DNA from: Bacteroidales bacterium CF
GTDB taxonomy: Bacteria > Bacteroidota > Bacteroidia > Bacteroidales > UBA932
Reading direction: 5' to 3'
Assembly (NCBI GenBank): GCA_000473305.1
Contig: CP006772.1
Coordinates: 1,922,001-1,986,000 of the forward strand
Length of the DNA stretch: 64,000 bases
A model generated the notes under the pieces. That model was not told where the DNA came from. It made no database searches and saw only the letters and a program-made list of their open reading frames with translations. Both the position numbers and the translations under genes were made by a program. Positions 1-10,786 of the stretch are shown here, in pieces; the stretch's first letter is position 1, and the number at the start of each line of letters is the position of its first letter.

Positions 1-667
1 CCTTTCTTACTGCACTCCCTGTTGAAACAGACTCATAACCGGAATGCATTGCAATATTTTTAAGAGTGTCCTTTCCTTCAACATCTGCGGTAAAAAGCCT
101 TATAAAGCCTCCGTCAAAGCATGACATACTAAGCTTTCCCGCATCAGTATGGATACCCTCAAAGAAGCGGTAATCTCCGGCAGGAGTTAGGAAAGAGCCG
201 GTAACCAACCCTTTTTCCTCGACAAATTCACCTATTAAAGTATCGTTATCAAGCATAACAAGCCATCTTCCCTGAACAGAGACAGAATCGGGAGATATCT
301 TTGATGCGAACCTGTACGGCTGATTTGGATAGGCCACAAAAGGCATCCTGTACTTACTTCTGACAAGTTCACCCCTCATCTCGTCCTTAGTGAGAAGCAA
401 CTCGAACCTTGTGCCAAAAAGAGGCATCTCTACAAAGAGTGAATCCCCCTTTCTCACCAGGCTGTCAACCCTCATCCTCTCAGATCCGGTAATAATCTCT
501 ATAACAGGATTTTCCCCCTCTTTTTTGATTTCAAAGTTGAAAGGTATCTTAGACGAATCCTTTGTCAATAAAATTCCTCTCCATATTCCGTCCTGCAACT
601 CGACTGGCTTTTTAGCACAGGAAAGAGAAAGAGATGTAATCAAAAGCAACCAGAAAAACTTTTTCAT
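1..667 (-). CDS. Lipoprotein, N-terminal part of a TlpA-like protein (3' end outside window)
   Basis: Reads leftward and runs off the window, so only about 222 N-terminal residues are seen. It begins MKKFFWLLLITSLSLSC, a lipoprotein signal peptide with the lipobox cysteine at residue 17. The following beta-rich region (DGIWRG at about 26, then SCFDGGFIRLF near 183) resembles the N-terminal domain that precedes the thioredoxin fold in many Bacteroidota TlpA-family disulfide reductases. The thioredoxin part with its CxxC motif would lie beyond base 1, so that identity is inferred. The ATG lies 4 bp after the stop of the Ca2+ ATPase gene, suggesting cotranscription. Confidence 0.6.
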   Translation of the reverse strand, partial: MKKFFWLLLITSLSLSCAKKPVELQDGIWRGILLTKDSSKIPFNFEIKKEGENPVIEIITGSERMRVDSLVRKGDSLFVEMPLFGTRFELLLTKDEMRGELVRSKYRMPFVAYPNQPYRFASKISPDSVSVQGRWLVMLDNDTLIGEFVEEKGLVTGSFLTPAGDYRFFEGIHTDAGKLSMSCFDGGFIRLFTADVEGKDTLKNIAMHSGYESVSTGSAVRK

Positions 668-671
668 ATAA

Positions 672-3497
672 TTATCCTATTAATTTTTTCAATAGAGCAA
701 TAACCTCTCCGGCAACAAGAACCAGAGATGTCGAGAGGATTATCACAATCCAGTCGTGAAAGCTGATAGGCTCTGTCCTGAAAACCTCTCCTCCGAACTG
801 AACTATCAAGATCTGCCCGACTACAATCAGAAGTCCTACCAGTACAAATCCCTTGCTTTTTGAAATCTCCCTGAAGGCAGAGCCTGAAGAACCGTATCTC
901 TTTGCATTGAACATGTTCCAGAACTGCAGCATAACAAATATGGTAAAGAAGCGGGAGAGGTCGTATCTTGAAATTTCACCGGCCTCATTGGTAAAGTAAT
1001 CCATCAGACCGAGCATCAGTATCACAAATACCACACCTGTCACGATGATATTGTAAGCCATCTTGCGGGTAATAATAAAATCACCCGATTTTCTCGGCTC
1101 TCTTTTCATCACCCTTTCATCAGGAGGCAGAGATGCTAGTGCCCCGGCAGCAAAAGTATCCATTATAAGGTTAACCCAAAGCATTTGAGTGACGGTCAAC
1201 GGAAGCTCCTTTCCTATCAGAGAGCCCAGAAAGACTATCAGAAGGGCAGCAAGGTTTATAGTTAACTGGAAAAGTATAAATCTCTGTATGTTCTGGTAAA
1301 GCGAACGGCCCCACATTACTGCCGTCGCTATGCTGTTGAACGAGTCATCCAGGAGTGTGATGTCGCTGGCCTCTTTTGCCACAGATGTACCTGTCCCCAT
1401 AGAAAGCCCGACATGGGCATGATTGAGGGCAGGTGCATCATTTGTACCATCTCCTGTCACTGCCACAACCGCACCCTTTTGCTGCAGAAGTTGGACAAGA
1501 CGTTGTTTGTCCGTAGGCCGCGCACGGCACATTATCTTAAGTCCCAGAACCCTCTCCAACGCCTCGGCATCACTTAGTGCCTCAAAATCGACACCTGTTA
1601 TGACACATTCCGGACCATCCTTATCTGTAAGAATCCCTATCTGACGGCCAATCTCCTTTGCCGTTCCCGGTGTATCTCCGGTAACAATCTTCACATCTAT
1701 CCCTGCACTGAGACATCTTGCAACAGCATCCGGAACATCTTTCCTGACAGGGTCAGATATGGCGACAATCCCTATATAATTAAGCCCTTTCTCAGCCAGG
1801 ACCTCTATCCTCTCCTTGCTATCCACAGAGACCTCTGCATATGCGAATCCAAGGGTCCTCATAGCCTGGTTCTGATATTTCAACAACAGTTCATTCAAGC
1901 CATCCGGTACCGATTTGCATTTAGAGATAATAATCTCCGGAGCCCCCTTTACAAAAAGAATCCTTTTACCTGAAATTTCCGAATCGGCAATTGTGGCCAT
2001 ATATTTACGCTCGGTAGAAAATGTCAGCTGATCTACAATCCTGGCACTATTCCTAATTTCAAGATAGTTCACTCCATTATCGTGAAGCCAAAGTAACAAA
2101 GCTGCCTCGGTAGGGTTTCCAAGTGTTTTTACCTTTCCGTTTTCAGAGAGATCAAGATATGCGGTAGAGTTAACTGATATACTCTCTCTGATTATGCTAT
2201 CATTCTTGTCGGTGATGAAATCAGTCGCAGCAACCCTCATCTGATTCTGGGTGAGTGTTCCGGTCTTGTCTGTACAGATGACAGTTGTTGCACCCATAGT
2301 CTCGGTTGCATGCATCTTCCTGACAAGATTGTTTGTCTGCAACATTCTCCTCATGCTCATAGCAAGGCTCAGGGTCACCGACATCGGAAGACCCTCCGGT
2401 ACGGCAACTACTATGAGTGTGACGGAAACCATGAAGTAGTTCAGGATGCGGCCGGCGGTGTCGATTGAGATCCACTGCTCCGGATCTGTCGGATTCACCC
2501 CAAAGAGGTAGCCGGCCGCCAGAATAATTACCGTTGTGGTAATTCCATAGGCAAACCACTTGAGCCATCCGCTTTTTTCAACGGCTGCCGGTACTGAAAC
2601 TTTTACTCCAAGTACAGCAAGCCCGTCACATATCGCAGGTATCCAGATCTTTGTAATAGCGACCACTAAGCCGGCAATCACCGCCACCAACAGTCCGATT
2701 TCACCGGTAGTGTAGATAGTGGCTCCCAGAAAAATATCCTTTACAAAGAGCATTGAGAAGGTCAGTATTGCAAGCATGAATCCTGCAAACCCCACAAATT
2801 TGGCAAGTTTGTCAAGTTGCTTGTTTAACGGAGTCTCCTCTGTACTCTTCTCAACAGACTTCTGCGCCACCTTTCCGAACTCAGTATTGTCTCCAACGGC
2901 AAAGATCCTTGCGGTACAGTGGCCGTCCACAATGGTTGTGCCTCTGTATATATTATTTGTAGGATATGTAGCCTCCTTATCATACATTGCAGGGTCCGGG
3001 CTCTTTTCAATTACAGGCTCTCCGGTCAAGGTCGACTCGTTTACCGACAAAGAGACAGCCTCAAGCAGTTCCGCATCGGCAGGTATCTCCTCCCCGGTCT
3101 CAAGCAGGATAACATCACCGACTACAACCTCCCTTTTTGCTACCTCCTTTATATTGCCATCCCTGATTACTTTTACAAGTGTTTCATCGTTTACCTGATT
3201 TAAAAGGTCAAACTTCTTACTGGCATCCATCTCGAACCAGAAAGCAACCCCTGTTGCAAGAAAAATGGCACAGAAAATACCGATAGTCTCTATGAACTCA
3301 TTGTGTATGAATGAAATTCCAAGTGACAGGAATGCTGCTACCAGCAGCACCCTTATAATCGGGTCCTGAAATTTCAAAAGGAACAATTTCCACAGAGGAT
3401 CCCTCTTTGGGGGTGTCAGTGTATTGCTGCCATTTTTTCTCCTGCTCTCCTCTACCTCAACAGATGTGAGGCCTTTGTAGAATTTTCTACTCTCCAT
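672..3497 (-). CDS. Calcium-translocating P-type ATPase, PMCA type
   Basis: A 941-residue P-type ATPase that would pump Ca2+ (or a related cation) across the inner membrane. Visible signatures are TGEP of the actuator domain (about 158-161), VPEGLP in the ion-binding helix (about 366-371), the phosphorylation motif DKTGTLT at D410, and TGDGTNDAP in the hinge. The VPEGLP motif and overall length fit PMCA-type pumps. Between the third hydrophobic segment (about 235-253) and the VPEGLP helix there are roughly 90 extra residues with two more hydrophobic stretches, longer than I expect for this class. The start overlaps the rlmN stop by 11 bp, so the pair is probably translationally coupled. Confidence 0.9.
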   Translation of the reverse strand: MESRKFYKGLTSVEVEESRRKNGSNTLTPPKRDPLWKLFLLKFQDPIIRVLLVAAFLSLGISFIHNEFIETIGIFCAIFLATGVAFWFEMDASKKFDLLNQVNDETLVKVIRDGNIKEVAKREVVVGDVILLETGEEIPADAELLEAVSLSVNESTLTGEPVIEKSPDPAMYDKEATYPTNNIYRGTTIVDGHCTARIFAVGDNTEFGKVAQKSVEKSTEETPLNKQLDKLAKFVGFAGFMLAILTFSMLFVKDIFLGATIYTTGEIGLLVAVIAGLVVAITKIWIPAICDGLAVLGVKVSVPAAVEKSGWLKWFAYGITTTVIILAAGYLFGVNPTDPEQWISIDTAGRILNYFMVSVTLIVVAVPEGLPMSVTLSLAMSMRRMLQTNNLVRKMHATETMGATTVICTDKTGTLTQNQMRVAATDFITDKNDSIIRESISVNSTAYLDLSENGKVKTLGNPTEAALLLWLHDNGVNYLEIRNSARIVDQLTFSTERKYMATIADSEISGKRILFVKGAPEIIISKCKSVPDGLNELLLKYQNQAMRTLGFAYAEVSVDSKERIEVLAEKGLNYIGIVAISDPVRKDVPDAVARCLSAGIDVKIVTGDTPGTAKEIGRQIGILTDKDGPECVITGVDFEALSDAEALERVLGLKIMCRARPTDKQRLVQLLQQKGAVVAVTGDGTNDAPALNHAHVGLSMGTGTSVAKEASDITLLDDSFNSIATAVMWGRSLYQNIQRFILFQLTINLAALLIVFLGSLIGKELPLTVTQMLWVNLIMDTFAAGALASLPPDERVMKREPRKSGDFIITRKMAYNIIVTGVVFVILMLGLMDYFTNEAGEISRYDLSRFFTIFVMLQFWNMFNAKRYGSSGSAFREISKSKGFVLVGLLIVVGQILIVQFGGEVFRTEPISFHDWIVIILSTSLVLVAGEVIALLKKLIG

Positions 3498-4524
3498 TAT
3501 TACCTGATAATTTTAGATTTTTCCCGCTTAGCATGCCGCACGCAGCCATGATATCCTCACCTCTCGATGCGCGGATTGTTGAGATTAAACCGGCCTTGTT
3601 GAGCCTGTCCCTGAATAGTTCAATCTTTCCGACAGGTGTCGGTCTGAATGGGAAATCGGGAATTTGATGAAACCTGATAAGATTGACCCTGCACTCAAGC
3701 CCCTTCAGCATTCTGATCAATCCGTCAGCATGCCTTTTTGAGTCATTCCAGCCGTCGAACATGATATATTCGAAACTCACCCTTCTCTGTCCGGTAAAAT
3801 CAAACCTGCGTATCATCTCCACAGTTTCAGATATCGGCCAGGCTTTTTGCATAGGCATAAACTCCAGACGCTCCTGATCAAAAGGATTATGTAAGGATAT
3901 TGCCAGGTGGCACTTGCTCTTTTCAAGAAACTCCATCAACGGCTGATGTACCCCTATCGAAGAGACGGTTATCCTTTTCGGACTCCAGGCAAAACCCCAA
4001 TCAGCTGTCAATATCTCAATCGCTTCAGTAACCGCCTTAAAGTTGTCGAGAGGTTCACCCATGCCCATAAAGACTGCGTTTGTAAGCTTGTCGCTCTCCT
4101 CAACATTCAGAAATTGAGATATGATTTCACCTGTAGTGAGATTTCCCTTAAACCCTATACGTCCCGTCATGCAGAATTTGCAACCCATTTTGCAGCCCGC
4201 CTGCGAAGATACACAGAGGGTTGCCCTGTCATCATCCGGTATCATGACCGCCTCGACAGGTGTCCCGCATATAGATGGAAAAAGATATTTTTTTGTGCCA
4301 TCTGAAGAGATGGTCACCTTTTCAGGAGTAAACCCGCCTACTGTAAATTGCTCCGAAAGCACCTCTCTGTTAACCTTTGAAAGGTTAGTCATTTGCAGCA
4401 CATCCTTGCAGTTTTTCTTATAAAGCCACTCTGCAAGCTGCTTGGCAGAAAAGGCCGGAAGTGACATATTTACAGCAACTTCCTTGAGTTCATCAAGACT
4501 CTTTCCCAGTAGCCATTTTTTCAT
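3487..4524 (-). CDS. rlmN: 23S rRNA (adenine(2503)-C(2))-methyltransferase RlmN
   Basis: Radical-SAM enzyme that methylates C2 of A2503 in 23S rRNA and also acts on tRNA. The CxxxCxxC cluster motif is at residues 111-118 (CKMGCKFC). The second catalytic cysteine lies near the C-terminus in RGEDIMAACG. I chose the ATG at 4524 (MKKWLLGKSL, 345 residues) rather than one 24 bp upstream because it matches the family length and leaves a normal divergent spacer to recA. The gene is divergent from recA and overlaps the downstream ATPase gene. Confidence 0.95.
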   Translation of the reverse strand: MKKWLLGKSLDELKEVAVNMSLPAFSAKQLAEWLYKKNCKDVLQMTNLSKVNREVLSEQFTVGGFTPEKVTISSDGTKKYLFPSICGTPVEAVMIPDDDRATLCVSSQAGCKMGCKFCMTGRIGFKGNLTTGEIISQFLNVEESDKLTNAVFMGMGEPLDNFKAVTEAIEILTADWGFAWSPKRITVSSIGVHQPLMEFLEKSKCHLAISLHNPFDQERLEFMPMQKAWPISETVEMIRRFDFTGQRRVSFEYIMFDGWNDSKRHADGLIRMLKGLECRVNLIRFHQIPDFPFRPTPVGKIELFRDRLNKAGLISTIRASRGEDIMAACGMLSGKNLKLSGNNGE

Positions 4525-4589
4525 TTTGCAAATGTAGGGAATTTGCAAATCATTTGCTATTTTTGCATGAATTATAAAAACACAACATT
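4525..4589. promoter_or_regulatory. Divergent rlmN/recA promoter region
   Basis: A 65-bp AT-rich spacer between two divergent genes. It contains two copies of a TTTGCAAAT motif (about 4525-4533 and 4542-4550), a further TTTGC, and the box TATTTTTG (4558-4565), which fits the Bacteroidota -7 consensus TAnnTTTG for recA. No TTTG sits at the standard 19-21 bp upstream, so the -33 element is unclear. The repeated TTTGCAAAT could be a regulator site; that is a guess. Confidence 0.35.
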
Positions 4590-5624
4590 ATGGCAAAGGA
4601 TAGTGAAGAAGTAAAGAAAGGTGCTGAGATCAGTCCGGAAAAACTAAAGGCCCTACAGGCAACTCTGGACAAAATAGAGAAGGATTACGGGAAAGGCACT
4701 GTAATGAAGATGGGAGACCAGCCAAAATGGGAGGTTTCCACCATACCTTCAGGGTCTATCGCATTGGATCATGCTTTGGGAATAGGTGGATATCCTAGGG
4801 GAAGGGTCATTGAGATTTACGGCCCTGAATCGAGCGGTAAGACAACTCTTGCAATACATGCTATAGCGGAGGCACAAAAGACAGGCGGCATAGCTGCCAT
4901 CATAGATGCCGAGCACGCATTTGACAGGAGTTATGCAAAGAATCTCGGAGTAAACGTGGACACACTGCTCATATCTCAACCTGACAACGGAGAGCAGGCT
5001 CTTGAAATCGCTGATTCACTCATACGCTCGGGAGCAATAGACGTAATAGTGATAGACTCTGTTGCGGCACTTACACCAAAGGCCGAGATCGAGGGTGAGA
5101 TGGGCGACTCAAAAATGGGACTCCAGGCCAGACTCATGAGCCAGGCATTGAGGAAGCTCACGGCCAACATCAGTAAGACAAATACCTGCTGTATCTTTAT
5201 CAACCAGTTGAGGGACAAGATTGGTGTCATGTTCGGGAATCCTGAGACTACCACAGGTGGTAATGCGCTCAAGTTTTACGCGTCTGTACGCGTGGATGTG
5301 CGCAAGGTGACTCAGATCAAGGACGGAGAAGAGGCTACCGGTAACAGGACACGCGCAAAAATTGTAAAGAACAAGATGGCTCCCCCTTTCAGAAAGGCTG
5401 AGTTTGACATCGTCTTCGGCGAAGGCATCTCAAAGATCGGAGAGGTGATAGACCTAGGAGTTGAATTTGAAATAATCCGCAAGAGCGGTTCCTGGTTCAG
5501 CTACAACGAAACCAAGATAGGACAGGGAAGAGACGCGGTGAAGCAGATCTTTACCGACAACCCTGCACTCATGGAGGAGGTTGAGGCAAAAGTGAGAGAG
5601 AAACTGGCAGAAATGAAGGATTAA
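4590..5624 (+). CDS. recA: Recombinase RecA
   Basis: ATP-dependent DNA strand exchange protein that also triggers LexA cleavage. It has 344 residues, a normal length. The Walker A motif GPESSGKT is at 78-85, a Walker B-like [12 protein letters not shown] follows, and the conserved [20 protein letters not shown] segment of the L2 loop is intact. It is the first gene of a tight plus-strand run (recA, trpS, dnaG) with short gaps of 19 and 6 bp. Confidence 0.98.
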   Translation: MAKDSEEVKKGAEISPEKLKALQATLDKIEKDYGKGTVMKMGDQPKWEVSTIPSGSIALDHALGIGGYPRGRVIEIYGPESSGKTTLAIHAIAEAQKTGGIAAIIDAEHAFDRSYAKNLGVNVDTLLISQPDNGEQALEIADSLIRSGAIDVIVIDSVAALTPKAEIEGEMGDSKMGLQARLMSQALRKLTANISKTNTCCIFINQLRDKIGVMFGNPETTTGGNALKFYASVRVDVRKVTQIKDGEEATGNRTRAKIVKNKMAPPFRKAEFDIVFGEGISKIGEVIDLGVEFEIIRKSGSWFSYNETKIGQGRDAVKQIFTDNPALMEEVEAKVREKLAEMKD

Positions 5625-5643
5625 AGAAAAGATTATTTATTAA

Positions 5644-6633
5644 ATGGAGACAGTATTAAGCGGAATCCGCTCGACAGGGCACCTGCACCTTGGAAACTAT
5701 TTCGGGGCCCTCAGAAATTATATTAAAATGCAGGATGAGTACAACTGCTACTTTTTCATAGCAGACCTGCACTCTCTGACCACTCATCCGCACCCGGCCG
5801 ACTTTCATGCTGGAGTCAGGACCATACTTGCCGAGTATCTGGCAGCTGGTCTGGACCCCGACAAATCGGCACTGTTCGTTCAAAGCGACATTCCTGAAGT
5901 ATCAGAATTGTATGTGCTGCTCAATATGATAGCCTACAAAGGAGAGCTTGAACGTACCGCATCTTTCAAGGACAAAGTCAGGAAACAGGAGGACAATGTC
6001 AATGCCGGATTGCTTACATACCCGGTACTGATGGCTTCCGACATTCTTATCCACAGGGCAAACAAAGTCCCTGTAGGCAAAGATCAGGAACAACATCTCG
6101 AAATCGCAAGAGTTCTTGCAAGACGTTTCAACAAACTTTACGGTGCAGATGTGTTTCCTGAGCCTCAGGCATTCAATTTCGGAAGCGACCTTATAAAAGT
6201 TCCCGGTCTGGACGGATCAGGCAAGATGGGAAAGAGCGAGGGGAACGGTATTTTCCTGTATGATGACGAAAAGAGCATCCACAAAAAGGTAATGAAGGCC
6301 GTTACCGATTCAGGCCCCACAGAACCTAACAGCAAGATGCCCGAGTCTATTGAGAATATCTTCACACTACTTAAGATTGTCTCGACACCCGACACCGTAG
6401 CTCATTTCACAGAGGTTTACAATAACTGCTCTATCAGATACGGAGACCTCAAGAAACAGCTGGCCACAGATATATGCAAGCACACTCTTCCGATCAGGGA
6501 ACGAATTGAAGAGATATACAATGACTCTGATTATCTGAGGAAAGTTGCAAAAGCCGGATGTGAAAAAGCGAGAGAGAGCGCACAGGCAACTCTGAAAGAG
6601 GTCAGGGCAGCCGTAGGCATCAAGAGCTTTTAA
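5644..6633 (+). CDS. trpS: Tryptophan--tRNA ligase
   Basis: Class I aminoacyl-tRNA synthetase charging tRNA-Trp, 329 residues. The HIGH-type motif appears as GHLHLGNYFG at 12-21, close to the start, as in all TrpS. The KMSKS-type loop is GKMGKSEGN about two thirds along. Segments such as LTYPVLMASDIL and VPVGKDQEQHLE are characteristic of bacterial TrpS. No sign of damage. Confidence 0.96.
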   Translation: METVLSGIRSTGHLHLGNYFGALRNYIKMQDEYNCYFFIADLHSLTTHPHPADFHAGVRTILAEYLAAGLDPDKSALFVQSDIPEVSELYVLLNMIAYKGELERTASFKDKVRKQEDNVNAGLLTYPVLMASDILIHRANKVPVGKDQEQHLEIARVLARRFNKLYGADVFPEPQAFNFGSDLIKVPGLDGSGKMGKSEGNGIFLYDDEKSIHKKVMKAVTDSGPTEPNSKMPESIENIFTLLKIVSTPDTVAHFTEVYNNCSIRYGDLKKQLATDICKHTLPIRERIEEIYNDSDYLRKVAKAGCEKARESAQATLKEVRAAVGIKSF

Positions 6634-6639
6634 GCATAG

Positions 6640-8598
6640 ATGATTAACAAAAGCACGATAGACAAGATTCTGGACACTGCACAGATCGTTGATGTCGTCA
6701 ATGATTTCGTGACTCTTAAGAGAAGGGGAGCAAACTATATAGCTTGCTGCCCTTTTCACAATGAGAAGACCCCGTCATTTTCTGTCTCCCCGTCCAAAGG
6801 CATCTTTAAATGCTTTGGCTGCGGTAAGGCGGGAAATGTAGTCAACTTCATCATGGAGCATGAGCAGCTCGGCTATGTCGATGCCCTCAAGTTTCTCGGA
6901 AAAAAATACGGGATTGAGGTTGCTGACAGGGAGGAGAGTGCCCAGGAGGTCGAAAACAGGCTCAAGAGTGAGAGCCTGATGATTGTCTCCCAGTATGCAC
7001 AGGATTACTACACAAACTCTCTCTGGAACACCCCTTCCGGTAAAGCGATCGGGCTCTCTTACTTCAAGGAGAGAGGATTCAGCGAGGAGACAGTCAAAAA
7101 GTTCATGCTGGGATGGGCTCCCTCAGAAAGAGATGCACTAAGCAACGCAGCGCTGAAGTCAGGATACAAGAAGGAGTACCTGGTATCGACAGGACTCTCG
7201 GTCGAAAGAGATAACGGAGAGCTGGTTGACAGATTCCACGAGAGGGTGATGTTCCCGATTCACTCGATTTCCGGAAGGGTGATTGCCTTTGGAGGCCGTA
7301 CACTAAGGACAGACAAGACTCTTGCAAAATATATCAACTCACCGGAGAGTGAGATTTATATAAAAAGTAAGTCACTCTACGGTATATACTTTGCCAAAAG
7401 CACAATTTCAAAACTACAGAAATGCTATCTGGTAGAGGGTTATACAGATGTAATATCCCTGCACCAGGCAGGTGTGGAAAATGTCGTGGCTTCAAGCGGT
7501 ACCTCCCTTACAACGGAGCAGATAAGGCTTATAAAGCGTTTTGCTCCTGAGGTCACAGTTCTTTATGACGGTGATGCAGCCGGGATAAAAGCCTCAATAC
7601 GCGGCATAGACATGCTTCTTGAGGAGGGGCTTCAGGTAAAGGTCGTCCTCTTCCCAGACGGTGAGGATCCCGATTCGTATGCAAAAAGTCATACAACCGA
7701 AGAGCTTAAGGATTTCCTCCGGGAGGCAGAGCAGGATTTCATTGCATTCAAGAGCACACTACTTGCAGATGATACCAAGAGAGACCCGGTTAAAAGAGCA
7801 CAGCTGATTTCGGAGGTGGTTGCCAGCATAGCTGTTATTCCCGACGCAATAAGCCGTTCCGTATACATAGAAGATTGCAGTATCAGATTAAAGATCGACG
7901 AGAAGATACTTGCCCAGGAGGTAAAAAAACTCCGGCAGAAAAGACAATACGGAGCCTATTCCACAGATTCTTCGGTTGATAACAGGGTCTATACACCGGA
8001 ATACTTTCCTAATATCGAGACCGGAGAGAAGCTCCCGGAGTTTGTAACTGAGACATTCTGCGAACCTGCTGAGAAGGAGCTACTCTACTATCTTATCAAG
8101 TTCGGAGAGCATCCGATATACGGTAAAGATGAAGGAAAAGACACCCGGCTTACTGTCTCACAGTTTATACTTACTGAGTTGCAAAATGACGACCTTGAAC
8201 TCAGCAACCTCTTGTACAAAAGCATATTCGACGAATATTTCCAAGTGAAGGAGTCCGGGCAGGAGTCTATCCAGAAACACTTCATAAACCATACAAACCA
8301 TCAGTTTGTAACGGTTGTCCTCGAGCTTCTCCACCAAGAGCATAATCTGAATATTAAGAAGTTCACAAAGACGCTCATACCTGAGGAGAATGTTCTGAGC
8401 CACAGCGTACCTAAAGCAATTCTGGTTTACAAGGCAAAGATCACATCACTGGCATATCAGAAACTATGCGAAGCCCTTGACAAGAGCCAGAAAGAGGGAG
8501 CATCTCCCGAAGCGCAAAACGAGATTATCAGAAAAATACAGATTCTGATGCATATCCGCAACTCTCTGTCAAAAGAGCTTAAGCGGCTAAACGTTTGA
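6640..8598 (+). CDS. dnaG: DNA primase DnaG
   Basis: Primase making RNA primers at the replication fork, 652 residues. The N-terminal zinc finger is visible as C37, H40, C58 and C61 (CPFH...CFGC). The RNA polymerase core follows, with the TOPRIM signature YLVEGYTDVISL near residue 265 and VLYDGDAAG near residue 306. The C-terminal helicase-interaction part is poorly conserved, as usual. It starts 6 bp after trpS. Confidence 0.96.
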   Translation: MINKSTIDKILDTAQIVDVVNDFVTLKRRGANYIACCPFHNEKTPSFSVSPSKGIFKCFGCGKAGNVVNFIMEHEQLGYVDALKFLGKKYGIEVADREESAQEVENRLKSESLMIVSQYAQDYYTNSLWNTPSGKAIGLSYFKERGFSEETVKKFMLGWAPSERDALSNAALKSGYKKEYLVSTGLSVERDNGELVDRFHERVMFPIHSISGRVIAFGGRTLRTDKTLAKYINSPESEIYIKSKSLYGIYFAKSTISKLQKCYLVEGYTDVISLHQAGVENVVASSGTSLTTEQIRLIKRFAPEVTVLYDGDAAGIKASIRGIDMLLEEGLQVKVVLFPDGEDPDSYAKSHTTEELKDFLREAEQDFIAFKSTLLADDTKRDPVKRAQLISEVVASIAVIPDAISRSVYIEDCSIRLKIDEKILAQEVKKLRQKRQYGAYSTDSSVDNRVYTPEYFPNIETGEKLPEFVTETFCEPAEKELLYYLIKFGEHPIYGKDEGKDTRLTVSQFILTELQNDDLELSNLLYKSIFDEYFQVKESGQESIQKHFINHTNHQFVTVVLELLHQEHNLNIKKFTKTLIPEENVLSHSVPKAILVYKAKITSLAYQKLCEALDKSQKEGASPEAQNEIIRKIQILMHIRNSLSKELKRLNV

Positions 8599-8623
8599 AT
8601 TATTCTACCTGAAATTTTATCTC

Positions 8624-8631
8624 TATCTTTG
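8624..8631 (+). promoter_or_regulatory. Probable -7 box of metG promoter
   Basis: TATCTTTG matches the Bacteroidota -7 consensus TAnnTTTG and lies 33 bp before the metG ATG. The nearest upstream TTTG is 26 bp away, longer than the usual 19-21 bp, so the -33 element is uncertain. Confidence 0.4.
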
Positions 8632-8664
8632 CCACCCATAAAAAGCAGTTAAAATTTTACCAAA

Positions 8665-10725
8665 ATGGAAAAGAACTACAAAAGACACCTTATCACAGCT
8701 GCACTTCCTTATGCAAACGGAGCAGTACATATCGGACATCTTGCAGGAGTCTATGTCCCTGCAGACATATATGCGAGGTATCTCCGAATGCGCGGCGAGG
8801 ATGTCAGGTTCATATGCGGTTCTGATGAGCACGGAGTTCCCATCACTATCAAGGCAAAACAACAGGGTATCACACCTCAGGAGGTAGTGGACAAGTATCA
8901 CGATATCATAAAAAAATCCTTTGACGGGCTGGGAATCAGCTTTGACATATATTCACGCACAAGTTCTAAAATACATCATAAAACAGCAGCCGAGTTTTTC
9001 AAAAAACTCCACGACGAGGGAAAATTCATCGAGAAAGAGAGTGAGCAGTTTTATGATGAAGAGGCTGGCCAGTTTCTTGCAGACAGATACATTGTAGGTA
9101 CCTGCCCGAAATGTGGCGCAGAAAATGCCTACGGTGACCAGTGCGAAAAGTGCGGAAGCACTCTGAGCCCTACAGAACTCATTAACCCGAGATCTGCCCT
9201 CAGCGGCAATCCTCCTGTAATGAAATCAACCAAACACTGGTATCTTCCTCTTGACAAATATGAACCATGGCTCAAAGAGTGGATACTCGACGGGCACAAA
9301 GAGTGGAAGAGCAATGTTTACGGACAATGCAAATCATGGCTTGACGGCGGACTTCAGCCAAGAGCCGTAAGCCGCGACCTGGACTGGGGCGTTCCTGTTC
9401 CCGTTGAGGGAGGAGAGGGAAAGGTTCTCTATGTGTGGTTTGATGCACCTATAGGCTACATCTCAAACACAATAGAGCTGATGCCTGACGAGTGGGAGAA
9501 GTGGTGGAAAAGCGAAGACACCAAAATGGTACACTTCATCGGAAAGGATAATATTGTTTTCCACTGTATTGTTTTCCCTTCGATGCTAAAGGCATACGGA
9601 GACGGTTACATTCTGCCGGAAAATGTCCCTGCAAACGAGTTCCTCAACCTTGAGGGCAATAAGATATCAACATCCCGCAACTGGGCAGTATGGCTCCACG
9701 AATACCTTGAGGAGTTCCCCGGTAAAGAGGATGTCCTTCGTTATGTCTTATGTGCAAATGCGCCTGAGACAAAAGACAACGACTTCACATGGAAAGACTT
9801 CCAGACAAGAAACAACAGCGAACTGGTTGCAATTTTCGGAAACTTTGTCAACAGGGCGGTTGTCCTGACCCACAAGTATTTCGGTGGTGAGGTTCCAGCA
9901 ACGATGAGTACAACTCCATACGACGAGGAGGTTCTTGCAGAGATTCCTGTTATACGAAAAAACATAGAGGATAGTCTCGAAAACTTTAAATTCAGAGAGG
10001 CACTCAAAGAGGCAATGAATCTTGCAAGATTGGGAAACAAATACCTTGCAGACACAGAACCGTGGAAGGTTGCCAAGACAGATATGGAGAGAGTTGCCAC
10101 AATCCTGAACATATCACTTCAGATATGTGCAAACCTCACTATTGCCTTCGAGCCGTTTATGCCTCACTCCACAAAAAAACTCTCTCAGATACTCAACATG
10201 AAGACTCGTAACTGGGAGGATTTCGGATCGGACTCAATTCTTGTTCCGGGCCACAAATTAAACGAGGCAACACTTCTTTTTGACAAGATTGAAGACGATG
10301 CTATAGCTGAACAGATAGCCAAGCTTGAAGCAACAAAGACAGCAAATGAACAACTTGCAGAGAGCACAAAACCGGCTCCGGCAATAACACCTCAAAAAGA
10401 GGAGTGCACATTTGACGATTTCATGAAGATGGATATCAGGACAGCAACCGTGCTCGAAGCAGAAAGGGTTCCGAAGACAGACAAACTTCTCAGGCTCACA
10501 ATCGACACAGGAATCGACGTCCGCACCATCGTCTCGGGTATTGCAGAATACTATACACCTGAGGTGATGATTGGCAAGAAGATATGCATCCTTGCAAACC
10601 TTGCTCCGAGGAAGATCAAGGGAATCGAGTCAAAAGGGATGATCCTGATGGCCAAGGAGGAGAATGGAAATATGAGAATTGTAACACCTGAAGAGCCGCT
10701 GTCAAACGGCAGCATGGTTGGATAA
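8665..10725 (+). CDS. metG: Methionine--tRNA ligase
   Basis: Class I synthetase charging tRNA-Met, 686 residues. The HIGH motif is in the N-terminal [15 protein letters not shown] zinc knuckle with two CxxC pairs (CPKC...CEKC) lies near residue 150. The KMSKS motif has the form KISTSRNW, common in this type of MetG. The C-terminal about 110 residues, starting at [14 protein letters not shown], form the EMAP/Trbp111-like tRNA-binding domain for dimerisation and tRNA capture. Confidence 0.97.
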   Translation: MEKNYKRHLITAALPYANGAVHIGHLAGVYVPADIYARYLRMRGEDVRFICGSDEHGVPITIKAKQQGITPQEVVDKYHDIIKKSFDGLGISFDIYSRTSSKIHHKTAAEFFKKLHDEGKFIEKESEQFYDEEAGQFLADRYIVGTCPKCGAENAYGDQCEKCGSTLSPTELINPRSALSGNPPVMKSTKHWYLPLDKYEPWLKEWILDGHKEWKSNVYGQCKSWLDGGLQPRAVSRDLDWGVPVPVEGGEGKVLYVWFDAPIGYISNTIELMPDEWEKWWKSEDTKMVHFIGKDNIVFHCIVFPSMLKAYGDGYILPENVPANEFLNLEGNKISTSRNWAVWLHEYLEEFPGKEDVLRYVLCANAPETKDNDFTWKDFQTRNNSELVAIFGNFVNRAVVLTHKYFGGEVPATMSTTPYDEEVLAEIPVIRKNIEDSLENFKFREALKEAMNLARLGNKYLADTEPWKVAKTDMERVATILNISLQICANLTIAFEPFMPHSTKKLSQILNMKTRNWEDFGSDSILVPGHKLNEATLLFDKIEDDAIAEQIAKLEATKTANEQLAESTKPAPAITPQKEECTFDDFMKMDIRTATVLEAERVPKTDKLLRLTIDTGIDVRTIVSGIAEYYTPEVMIGKKICILANLAPRKIKGIESKGMILMAKEENGNMRIVTPEEPLSNGSMVG

Positions 10726-10752
10726 ACACCTGCGGGGGTTGAAGCATTCAGG

Positions 10753-10786
10753 CTAAAGCCCCTGCCCCACTAAAGCCCCTGCCCCA
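10753..10786. repeat. Two tandem copies of a 17-bp unit at a gene end
   Basis: The unit CTAAAGCCCCTGCCCCA occurs at 10753-10769 and again at 10770-10786. The second copy encodes the last residues and stop codon of the adjacent HU-domain gene; the first is a duplicate just past that stop. It is probably a slippage duplication. Confidence 0.7.

Noticed and set aside
2719-3198. Plus-strand open frames of up to 160 codons across the Ca2+ ATPase gene
   Set aside because: Antisense to a well-conserved gene with intact motifs; no independent support.
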